Below, piece after piece: positions 51,255-62,962 of a stretch of 64,000 nt of DNA (positions are counted from its first letter, which is position 1; every line of letters starts with the position of its first letter). The DNA comes from Hydractinia symbiolongicarpus (lineage: Eukaryota > Cnidaria > Hydrozoa > Anthoathecata > Hydractiniidae). Location: NCBI RefSeq assembly GCF_029227915.1, contig NC_079883.1, positions 18,044,001-18,108,000 of the forward strand. Direction: 5' to 3'. Made by a program: the position numbers and the translations under genes. The notes beneath the pieces are model-generated. The model did no database searches. It was not told the DNA's origin and was given only the letters and a program-made list of their open reading frames with translations.

Positions 51255-53975
51255 CCCGGGACGTCGTAGTTAATTGAGAGTGGAAGGAGAAGACCAATGG
51301 TAACCTGCGCAGGCACGTGCAACCACGTGATATACGTGTAAGGCCTTTATTAGGCTGCAAGAGGCCATATTACAGTGGTTAGACGCATGTACTTGTAGTT
51401 AACGGTGTTATAACGCCATGGCGCAATGGAAAACGACTTGTGACGTCGTAGTCCATTGAGAGTGGAAGGATTAGACCAATGGTAACCTGCGCAGGCACGT
51501 GGAACAACGTGATTTATGTATACGGACTTTATTAGGCCGCAAAAGCCAATATTACAGCCTTTAGGGGCCTGTACACGTGTTTGACGGTGTTGTGAAGCCG
51601 TGGCGCTATGGAAAACAACTTGGGACTTCGTAGTCCTTTGAGAGTTGAAGGATAAGACCAATGATAACCTGCGCAGGCACGTGCAACCACGTGATATACG
51701 TGTAAGGCCTTTATTAGTGTACAAGAGGCTATATTACAGCCCTTAGGGGCTTGTACGTGTGGCTGACGCTGTTATAAAGCCATGGCGCAATGAAAAACTA
51801 CTTGGGACGTCGTAGTTCATTGAGAGTGGAAGGAGAAGACTTATGGCAACCTGCGCAGGCACGTTCAACCACGTGATATATGTGTAAGGCCTTTATTAGG
51901 CTGCAAAAGGCCATATTACAGTCGTTAGACGCATGTACCCGTAGTTAACGGTGTTATAACGCCATGGCGCAATGGAAAGCGACATGTGACGTCGTAGTCC
52001 ATTGAGAGTGGAAGGATTAGTCAAATGGTAACCTGCGCAGGCACGTGGAACCACGTGATATACGTGTAAGGCCTTTATTAGGCTGCAAGAGGCAGCCTTT
52101 AGGGGCCTGTACACGTGGTTTACGGTGTTGTGAACCGTGGCCCTATGGAAAACAACTTTGGACGTCGTAGTCGATTGAGCGCGGAAGGATAAGACCAATG
52201 ATAACCTGCGCAGGAACGTGCAACCACGTGATATACGTGTAAGGCCTTTATTAGGCTGCAAGAGGCCATATTACAGTCGTTAGACGCATGTACTTGTAGT
52301 TAACGGTGTTATAACGCCATGGCGCAATGGAAAACGACTTGTGACGTCGTAGCCCATTGAGAGTGGAAGGATTAGAGCAATGGTAACCTGCGCAGGCACG
52401 TGGAACAACGTGATTTATGTATACGGACTTTATTAGGCCGCAAAAGGCCATATTACAGCCTTTAGGGGCCTGTACACGTGTTTGACGGTGTTGTGAAGCC
52501 GTGGCGCTATGAAAAACAACTTGGGACTTCGTAGTCCTTTGAGAGTGGAAGGATAAGACCAATGATAACCTGCGCAGGCACGTGCAACCACGTGATATAC
52601 GTGTAAGGCCTTTATTAGTGTAAAAGAGGCTATATTGCAGCCCTTAGGGGCTTGTACGTGTGGCTGACGCTGTTATAAAGCCATGGCGCAATGAAAAACT
52701 ACTTGGGACGTCGTAGTTCATTGAGAGTGGAAGGAGAAGACTAATGGTAACCTGCGCAGGCACGTGCAACCACGTGATATATGTGTAAGGCCTTTATTAG
52801 GCTGCAAAAGGCCATATTACAGTCGTTAGACGCATGTACCCGTAGTTAACGGTGTTATTACGCCATGGCGCAATGGAAAACAACTTGGGACGTCGTAGTC
52901 CATTGAGAGGGGAAGGATTAGACCAATGGTAACCTGCGCAGGAACGTGCAACCACGTGATATACGTGTAAGGCCTTTATTAGGGTTCAAGAGGCTATATT
53001 ACAGCCGTTTGGGGCCTGTGCGCGTGGCTGACGCTGTTATAAAGCTATGGCGCAATGGAAAACAACTTGGGACGTCGTAGTCCATTGAGAGTGGAAGGAT
53101 AAGACCAATGGTAACCTGCGCAGGCACGTGGAACAACGTGATTCATGTATGCGGACTTTATTAGGCCGCAAAAGGCCATATTACAGCCTTTAGGGGCCTG
53201 TACACGTGTTTGACGGTGTTGTAAAGCCGTGGCGCTATGGAAAACAACTTGGGACTTCGTAGTCCTTTGAGAGTGGAAGGATAAGACCAATGATAACCTG
53301 CGCAGGCACGTGCAACCACGTGATATATGTGTAAGGCCTTTATTAGGCTGCAAAAGGCCATATTACAGTCGTTAGACGCATGTACCCGTAGTTAACGGTG
53401 TTATTACGCCATGGCGCAATGGAAAACAACTTGGGACGTCGTAGTCCATTGAGAGTGGAAGGATTAGACGAATAGTAACCTGCGCAGGCACGTGGAACAA
53501 CGCGAATTGGGTGTACGGCCTTTATTAGGCTGCAAAAGATCATATTACAGCCTTTAGAGACCTGTACACGTGGTTGACGGTGTTATAAAGCTGTGGCGCA
53601 ATTGCAAACAACTTGGGACGTCTTAGTCCATTGAGAGTGGAAAGATTAGTCTGATCGTAACTTGCGCAGGCACGTGGAACAACGTGATTTATGTGTACGG
53701 CCTCTATTAGGCAGCAAAAGGCCATACTATAGCCTTTAGAGGCGTGTACACGTGGCTGACTGTGTTATAAAGCCATGGCGCAATGGAAAACAACTTGGGA
53801 CTTCGTAGTCCTTTGAGAGTGGAAGGATAAGACCAATGATAACCTGCGCAGGCACGTGCAACCACGTGATATACGTGTAAGGCCTTTATTAGTGTACAAG
53901 AGGCTATATTACAGCCCTTAGGGGCTTGTACGTGTGGCTGACGCTGTTATAAAGCCATGGCGCAATGGAAAACTA
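51255..53975 (+). repeat. HOR-C copy 5 (15-mer, 2721 bp)
   Basis: CCCGGG 51255 to 53976; 2721 = 15 x 182 minus 9. One monomer fewer than copy 3. It carries GGAAAGCGAC (~51975) and TTAGTCTGATCG (~53648), both otherwise seen only in copy 6. Confidence 0.92.
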
Positions 53976-56696
53976 CCCGGGACGTCGTAGTTCATTGAGA
54001 GTGGAAGGAGAAGACCAATGGTAACCTGCGCAGGCACGTGCAACCACGTGATATACGTGTAAGGCCTTTATTAGGCTGCAAGAGGCCATATTACAGTCGT
54101 TAGACGCATGTACTTGTAGTTAACGGTGTTATAACGCCATGGCGCAATGGAAAACGACTTGTGACGTCGTAGTCCATTGAGAGTGGAAGGATTAGACCAA
54201 TGGTAACCTGCGCAGGCACGTGGAACAACGTGATTTATGTATACGGACTTTATTAGGCCGCAAAAGCCAATATTACAGCCTTTAGGGGCCTGTACACGTG
54301 TTTGACGGTGTTGTGAAGCCGTGGCGCTATGGAAAACAACTTGGGACTTCGTAGTCCTTTGAGAGTTGAAGGATAAGACCAATGATAACCTGCGCAGGCA
54401 CGTGCAACCACGTGATATACGTGTAAGGCCTTTATTAGTGTACAAGAGGCTATATTACAGCCCTTAGGGGCTTGTACGTGTGGCTGACGCTGTTATAAAG
54501 CCATGGCGCAATGAAAAACTACTTGGGACGTCGTAGTTCATTGAGAGTGGAAGGAGAAGACTTATGGCAACCTGCGCAGGCACGTTCAACCACGTGATAT
54601 ATGTGTAAGGCCTTTATTAGGCTGCAAAAGGCCATATTACAGTCGTTAGACGCATGTACCCGTAGTTAACGGTGTTATAACGCCATGGCGCAATGGAAAG
54701 CGACATGTGACGTCGTAGTCCATTGAGAGTGGAAGGATTAGTCAAATGGTAACCTGCGCAGGCACGTGGAACCACGTGATATACGTGTAAGGCCTTTATT
54801 AGGCTGCAAGAGGCAGCCTTTAGGGGCCTGTACACGTGGTTTACGGTGTTGTGAACCGTGGCCCTATGGAAAACAACTTTGGACGTCGTAGTCGATTGAG
54901 CGCGGAAGGATAAGACCAATGATAACCTGCGCAGGAACGTGCAACCACGTGATATACGTGTAAGGCCTTTATTAGGCTGCAAGAGGCCATATTACAGTCG
55001 TTAGACGCATGTACTTGTAGTTAACGGTGTTATAACGCCATGGCGCAATGGAAAACGACTTGTGACGTCGTAGCCCATTGAGAGTGGAAGGATTAGAGCA
55101 ATGGTAACCTGCGCAGGCACGTGGAACAACGTGATTTATGTATACGGACTTTATTAGGCCGCAAAAGGCCATATTACAGCCTTTAGGGGCCTGTACACGT
55201 GTTTGACGGTGTTGTGAAGCCGTGGCGCTATGAAAAACAACTTGGGACTTCGTAGTCCTTTGAGAGTGGAAGGATAAGACCAATGATAACCTGCGCAGGC
55301 ACGTGCAACCACGTGATATACGTGTAAGGCCTTTATTAGTGTAAAAGAGGCTATATTGCAGCCCTTAGGGGCTTGTACGTGTGGCTGACGCTGTTATAAA
55401 GCCATGGCGCAATGAAAAACTACTTGGGACGTCGTAGTTCATTGAGAGTGGAAGGAGAAGACTAATGGTAACCTGCGCAGGCACGTGCAACCACGTGATA
55501 TATGTGTAAGGCCTTTATTAGGCTGCAAAAGGCCATATTACAGTCGTTAGACGCATGTACCCGTAGTTAACGGTGTTATTACGCCATGGCGCAATGGAAA
55601 ACAACTTGGGACGTCGTAGTCCATTGAGAGGGGAAGGATTAGACCAATGGTAACCTGCGCAGGAACGTGCAACCACGTGATATACGTGTAAGGCCTTTAT
55701 TAGGGTTCAAGAGGCTATATTACAGCCGTTTGGGGCCTGTGCGCGTGGCTGACGCTGTTATAAAGCTATGGCGCAATGGAAAACAACTTGGGACGTCGTA
55801 GTCCATTGAGAGTGGAAGGATAAGACCAATGGTAACCTGCGCAGGCACGTGGAACAACGTGATTCATGTATGCGGACTTTATTAGGCCGCAAAAGGCCAT
55901 ATTACAGCCTTTAGGGGCCTGTACACGTGTTTGACGGTGTTGTAAAGCCGTGGCGCTATGGAAAACAACTTGGGACTTCGTAGTCCTTTGAGAGTGGAAG
56001 GATAAGACCAATGATAACCTGCGCAGGCACGTGCAACCACGTGATATATGTGTAAGGCCTTTATTAGGCTGCAAAAGGCCATATTACAGTCGTTAGACGC
56101 ATGTACCCGTAGTTAACGGTGTTATTACGCCATGGCGCAATGGAAAACAACTTGGGACGTCGTAGTCCATTGAGAGTGGAAGGATTAGACGAATAGTAAC
56201 CTGCGCAGGCACGTGGAACAACGCGAATTGGGTGTACGGCCTTTATTAGGCTGCAAAAGATCATATTACAGCCTTTAGAGACCTGTACACGTGGTTGACG
56301 GTGTTATAAAGCTGTGGCGCAATTGCAAACAACTTGGGACGTCTTAGTCCATTGAGAGTGGAAAGATTAGTCTGATCGTAACTTGCGCAGGCACGTGGAA
56401 CAACGTGATTTATGTGTACGGCCTCTATTAGGCAGCAAAAGGCCATACTATAGCCTTTAGAGGCGTGTACACGTGGCTGACTGTGTTATAAAGCCATGGC
56501 GCAATGGAAAACAACTTGGGACTTCGTAGTCCTTTGAGAGTGGAAGGATAAGACCAATGATAACCTGCGCAGGCACGTGCAACCACGTGATATACGTGTA
56601 AGGCCTTTATTAGTGTACAAGAGGCTATATTACAGCCCTTAGGGGCTTGTACGTGTGGCTGACGCTGTTATAAAGCCATGGCGCAATGGAAAACTA
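53976..56696 (+). repeat. HOR-C copy 6 (15-mer, 2721 bp)
   Basis: CCCGGG 53976 to 56697. Near-identical to copy 5 in order and private variants (GGAAAGCGAC, TTAGTCTGATCG), so the two are the youngest tandem pair in the series. Confidence 0.92.
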
Positions 56697-58080
56697 CCCG
56701 GGACGTCGTAGTTCATTGAGAGTGGAAGGAGAAGACCAATGGTAACCTGCGCAGGCACGTGCAACCACGTGATATACGTGTAAGGCCTTTATTAGGCTGC
56801 AAGAGGCCATATTACAGTCGTTAGACGCATGTACTTGTAGTTAACGGTGTTATAACGCCATGGCGCAATGGAAAACGACTTGTGACGTCGTAGTCCATTG
56901 AGAGTGGAAGGATTAGACCAATGGTAACCTGCGCAGGCACGTGGAACAACGTGATTTATGTATACGGACTTTATTAGGCCGCAAAAGCCAATATTACAGC
57001 CTTTAGGGGCCTGTACACGTGTTTGACGGTGTTGTGAAGCCGTGGCGCTATGGAAAACAACTTGGGACTTCGTAGTCCTTTGAGAGTTGAAGGATAAGAC
57101 CAATGATAACCTGCGCAGGCACGTGCAACCACGTGATATACGTGTAAGGCCTTTATTAGTGTACAAGAGGCTATATTACAGCCCTTAGGGGCTTGTACGT
57201 GTGGCTGACGCTGTTATAAAGCCATGGCGCAATGAAAAACTACTTGGGACGTCGTAGTTCATTGAGAGTGGAAGGAGAAGACTTATGGCAACCTGCGCAG
57301 GCACGTGCAACCACGTGATATATGTGTAAGGCCTTTATTAGGCTGCAAAAGGCCATATTACAGTCGTTAGACGCATGTACCCGTAGTTAACGGTGTTATA
57401 ACGCCATGGCGCAATGGAAAACGACATGTGACGTCGTAGTCCATTGAGAGTGGAAGGATTAGTCAAATGGTAACCTGCGCAGGCACGTGGAACCACGTGA
57501 TATACGTGTAAGGCCTTTATTAGGCTGCAAGAGGCAGCCTTTAGGGGCCTGTACACGTGGTTTACGGTGTTGTGAACCGTGGCCCTATGGAAAACAACTT
57601 GGGACGTCGTAGTCGATTGAGCGCGGAAGGATAAGACCAATGATAACCTGCGCAGGAACGTGCAACCACGTGATATACGTGTAAGGCCTTTATTAGGCTG
57701 CAAGAGGCCATATTACAGTCGTTAGACGCATGTACTTGTAGTTAACGGTGTTATAACGCCATGGCGCAATGGAAAATGACTTGTGACGTCGTAGCCCATT
57801 GACAGTGGAAGGATTAGAGCAATGGTAACCTGCGCAGGCACATGGAACAACGTGATTTATGTATACGGACTTTATTAGGCCGCAAAAGGCCATATTACAG
57901 CCTTTAGGGGCCTGTACACGTGTTTGACGGTGTTGTGAAGCCGTGGCGCTATGAAAAACAACTTGGGACTTCGTAGTCCTTTGAGAGTGGAAGGATAAGA
58001 CCAATGATAACTTGCGCAGGCACGTGCAACCACGTGATATACGTGTAAGGCCTTTATTAGGCTGCAAGAGGCCATATTAC
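56697..58080 (+). repeat. HOR-C copy 7, partial
   Basis: Begins like the others at CCCGGG 56697 but stops after about 1.4 kb. It has GTGCAACC, CACATGG and GATAACTTGCGCAGG as in copy 4, and lacks the AACTTTGGACG change shared by copies 4-6. From about 58080 the order is that of the S-upstream region at ~30 kb. Confidence 0.85.
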
Positions 58081-58470
58081 AGTCGTTAGACGCATGTACT
58101 TGTAGTTAACGGTGTTATAACGCCATGGCGCAATGGAAAACGACTTGTGACGTCGTAGTCCATTGAGAGTGGAAGGATAAGACCAATGCTAACCTGCGCA
58201 GGCACGTGCAACCACGTGATATACGTGTAAGGCCTTTATTAGGCTGCAAGAGGCCATATTACAGTCGTTAGACTCATGTACTCGTAGTTAACGGTGTTAT
58301 ACCGCCATGGCGCAATGGAAAACGACTTAAGACGTCGTAGTCCATTGAGAGTGGAAGGATAAGACCAATGGTAACCTGCGCAGGCACGTGAAACAACGTG
58401 ATTTATGTATACGGACTTTATTAGAGCGCAAAAGGCCATATTACAGCCTTTAGGGGGCTGTACACGTGGT
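58081..58470 (+). repeat. S-upstream fragment
   Basis: Matches ~29950-30340, including the private TTAGACTCATGTACTCG (58268) and GTGAAACAACGTG. At 58461-58480 it jumps within TGTACACGTGGTTGACGGT to the 174 bp monomers. Relative to ~30.3-31.4 kb, 1084 bp (six monomers, one of 174 bp) are missing. Confidence 0.85.
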
Positions 58471-60596
58471 TGACGGTGTTGTGAAGACGTGGCCCTATGG
58501 AAAACAACTTGGGACGTCGTAGTCGATTGAGCGCGGAAGGATAAGACCAATGATAACCTGCGCAGGAACGTGCAACCACGTGATATACGTGTAAGGCCTT
58601 TATTAGGCTGCAAGAGGCAGCCTTTAGGGGCCTGTACACGTGTTTGACGGTGTTGTGAAGCCGTGGCCCTATGGAAAACAACTTGGGACGTCGTAGTCGA
58701 TTGAGCGCGGAAGGATAAGACCAATGATAACCTGCGCAGGAACGTGCAACCACGTGATATACGTGTAAGGCCTTTATTAGTGTACAAGAGGCTATATTAC
58801 AGCCCTTAGGGGCTTGTACGTGTGGCTGACGCTGTTATAAAGCCATGGCGCAATGAAAAACTACTTGGGACGTCGTAGTCCATTGAGAGTGGAAGGATAA
58901 GACCAATGGTAACTTGCGCAGGCACGTGCAACCACGTGATATACGTGGAAGGCCTTTATTAGGGTACAAGAGGCTATATTGCAGCCCTTAGGGGCCTGTA
59001 CCTGTAATTGACAGCGTTATAACGCCATGACACAATGGTAAACAACTTGGAACGTCGTAGTCCATTGAGAGTGGAAGGATTAGACGAATAGTAACCTGCG
59101 CAGGCACGTGGAACAACGCGAATTGGGTGTACGGCCTTTATTAGGCTGCAAAAGGTCATATTACAGCCTTTAGAGACCTGTACACGTGGTTGACGGTGTT
59201 ATAAAGCTGTGGCGCAATTGCAAACAACTTGGGACGTCTTAGTCCATTGAGAGTGGAAAGATTAGTCCAATCGTAACTTGCGCAGGCACGTGGAACAACG
59301 TGATTTATGTGTACGGTCTCTATTAGTCAGCAAAAGGCCATACTATAGCCTTTAGAGGCATGTACACGTGGCTGACTGTGTTATAAAGCCATGGCGCAAT
59401 GGAAAACAACTTGGGACTTCGTAGTCCTTTGAGAGTGGAAGGATAAGACTAATGATAACCTGCGCAGGCACGTGCAACCACGTGATATACGTGTAAGGCC
59501 TTTATTAGTGTACAAAAGGCTATATTGCAGCCCTTAGGGGCTTGTACGTGTGGCTGACGCTGTTATAAAGCCATGGCGCAATGGAAAACTACTTGGGACG
59601 TCGTAGTTCATTGAGAGTGGAAGGAGAAGACCAATGGTAACCTGCGCAGGCACGTGCAACCACGTGATATACGTGTAAGGCCTTTATTAGGCTGCAAGAG
59701 GCCTTATTACAGTCGTTAGACGCATGTACTTGTAGTTAACGGTGTTATAACGCCATGGCGCAATGGAAAACGACTTGTGACGTCGTAGTCCATTGAGAGT
59801 GGAAGGATTAGACCAATGGTAACCTGCGCAGGCACGTGCAACCACGTGATATACGTGTAAGGCCTTTATTAGGCTGCAAGAGGCCATATTACAGTCGTTA
59901 GACGCATGTACTTGTAGTTAACGGTGTTATAACGCCATGGCGCAATGGAAAACGACTTGTGACGTCGTAGTCCATTGAGAGTGGAAGGATTAGACCAATG
60001 GTAACCTGCGCAGGCACGTGGAACAACGTGATTTATGTATACGGACTTTATTAGGCCGCAAAAGGCCATATTACAGCCTTTAGGGGCCTGTACACGTGTT
60101 TGACGGTGTTGTGAAGCCGTGGCGCTATGAAAAACAACTTGGGACTTCGTAGTCCTTTGAGAGTGGAAGGATAAGACCAATGATAACCTGCGCAGGCACG
60201 TGCAACCACTTGATATTCGTGTAAGGCCTTTATTAGGCTGCAAGAGGCCTTATTACAGTCGTTAGACGCATGTACTTGTAGTTAACGGTGTTATAACGCC
60301 ATGGCGCAATGGAAATCGACTTGTGACGTCGTAGTCCATTGAGAGTGGAAGGATTAGACCAATGGTAACCTGCGCAGGCACGTGGAACAACGTGATTTAT
60401 GTATACGGACTTTATTAGGCCGCAAAAGGCCATATTACAGCCTTTAGGGGCCTGTACACGTGTTTGACGGTGTTGTGAAGCCGTGGCGCTATGAAAAACA
60501 ACTTGGGACTTCGTAGTCCTTTGAGAGTGGAAGGATAAGACCAATGATAACCTGCGCAGGCACGTGCAACCACTTGATATACGTGTAAGGCCTTTA
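58471..60596 (+). repeat. Super-block S, proximal part, third forward copy
   Basis: Two 174 bp monomers, the GTAATTGACAG monomer (~59000), GTCTCTATTAGTCAG (~59318) and the start of the dimer series. Landmarks are offset by exactly 45337 bp from 13637-15260. Unlike the ~32 kb copy it keeps the two monomers near 59390-59680. Confidence 0.88.
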
Positions 60597-60960
60597 TTAG
60601 GCTGCAAGAGGCCTTATTACAGTCGTTAGACGCATGTACTTGTAGTTAACGGTGTTATAACGCCATGGCGCAATGGAAAACGACTTGTGACGTCGTAGTC
60701 CATTGAGAGTGGAAGGATTAGACCAATGGTAACCTGCGCAGGCACGTGGAACAACGTGATTTATGTATACGGACTTTATTAGGCCGCAAAAGGCCATATT
60801 ACAGCCTTTAGGGGCCTGTACACGTGTTTGACGGTGTTGTGAAGCCGTGGCGCTATGAAAAACAACTTGGGACTTCGTAGTCCTTTGAGAGTGGAAGGAT
60901 AAGACCAATGATAACCTGCGCAGGCACGTGCAACCACTTGATATACGTGTAAGGTCTTTA
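59869..60960 (+). repeat. 364-bp dimer x3, third forward copy
   Basis: Landmarks at 59869, 60233 and 60597, with the GATATTCGTG (~60213) and GGAAATCGAC (~60312) markers in the same dimers as in the other S copies. Confidence 0.9.
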
Positions 60961-62962
60961 TTAGGCCGCAAGAGGCCATATTACAGTCGTTAGACGCATG
61001 TACTCGTAGTTAACGGTGTTATAACGCCATGGCGCAACGGAAAACGACTTGGGACGTCGTAGTCCATTGAGAGGGGAAGGATTAGACCAATGGTAACCTG
61101 CGCAGGAACGTGCAACCACGTGATATACGTGTAAGGCCTTTATTAGGGTTCAAGAGGCTATATTACAGCCGTTTGGGGCCTGTGCGCGTGGCTGACGCTG
61201 TTATAAAGCTATGGCGCAATGGAAAACAACTTGGGACGTCGTAGTCCATTGAGAGTGGAAGGATAAGACCAATGGTAACCTGCGCAGGCACGTGGAACAA
61301 CGTGATTCATGTATGCGGACTTTATTAGGCCGAAAAAGGCCATATTACAGCCTTTAGGGGCCTGTACACGTGTTTGACGGTGTTGTAAAGCCGTGGCGCT
61401 ATAGAAAACAACTTGGGACTTCGTAGTCCTTTGAGAGTGGAAGGATAAGACAAATGATAACCTGCGCAGGAACGTGCAACCACGTGATATACGTGTAAGG
61501 CCTTTATTAGGGTTCAAGAGGCTATATTACAGCCGTTTGGGGCCTGTGCGCGTGGCTGACGCTGTTATAAAGCTATGGCGCAATGGAAAACAACTTGGGA
61601 CGTCGTAGTCCATTGAGAGTGGAAGGATAAGACCAATGGTAACCTGCGCAGGCACGTGGAACAACGTGATTCATGTATGCGGACTTTATTAGGCCGCAAA
61701 AGGCCATATTACAGCCTTTAGGGGCCTGTACACGTGTTTGACGGTGTTGTAAAGCCGTGGCGCTATGGAAAACAACTTGGGACTTCGTAGTCCTTTGAGA
61801 GTGGAAGGATAAGACCAATGATAACCTGCGCAGGCACGTGCAACCACGTGATATACGTGTAAGGCCTTTATTAGTGTACAAGAGGCTATATTACAGCCCT
61901 TAGGGGCTTGTACGTGTGGCTGACGCTGTTATAAAGCCATGGCGCAATGAAAAACTACTTGGGACGTCGTAGTTCATTGAGAGTGGAAGGAGAAGACTAA
62001 TGGTAACCTGCGCAGGCACGTGCAACCACGTGATATATGTGTAAGGCCTTTATTAGGCTGCAAAAAGCCATATTACAGTCGTTAGACGCATGTACCCGTA
62101 GTTAACGGTGTTATTACGCCATGGCGCAATGGAAAACAACTTGGGACGTCGTAGTCCATTGAGAGTGGAAGGATAAGACCAATGGTAACTTGAGCAGGCA
62201 CGTGCAACCACGTGATATACGTGTAAGGCCTTTATTAGGGTACAAGAGGCTATATTGCAGCCCTTAGGGGCCTGTACCTGTAATTGACGGCGTTATAACG
62301 CCATGGCACAATGGTAAACAACTTGGAACGTCGTAGTCCATTGAGAGTGGAAGGATTAGACGAATAGTAACCTGCGCAGGCACGTGGAACAACGCGAATT
62401 GGGTGTACGGCCTTTATTAGGCTGCAAAAGATCATATTACAGCCTTTAGAGACCTGTACACGTGGTTGACGGTGTTATAAAGCTGTGGCGCAATTGCAAA
62501 CAACTTGGGACGTCTTAGTCCATTGAGAGTGGAAAGATTAGTCCGATCGTAACTTGCGCAGGCACGTGGAACAACGTGATTTATGTGTACGGCCTCTATT
62601 AGGCAGCAAAAGGCCATACTATAGCCTTTAGAGGCATGTACACGTGGATGACTGTGTTATAAAGCCATGGCGCAATGGAAAACAACTTGGGACTTCGTAG
62701 TCCTTTGAGAGTGGAAGGATAAGACCAATGATAACCTGCGCAGGCACGTGCAACCACGTGATATACGTGTAAGGCCTTTATTAGTGTACAAGAGGCTATA
62801 TTACAGCCCTTAGGGGCTTGTACGTGTGGCTGACGCTGTTATAAAGCCATGGCGCAATGGAAAACTACCCGGGACGTCGTAGTTCATTGAGAGTGGAAGG
62901 ATAAGACCAATGATAACCTGCGCAGGCACGTGCAACCACTTGATATACGTGTAAGGCCTTTA
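60597..62962 (+). repeat. HOR-B copy 5 (13-mer, 2366 bp)
   Basis: Landmark 60597 recurs at 62963, 13 x 182, as in the 13-mer form. It carries CTTGAGCAGG (~62188); the CCCGGG marker is at 62868. Confidence 0.87.
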
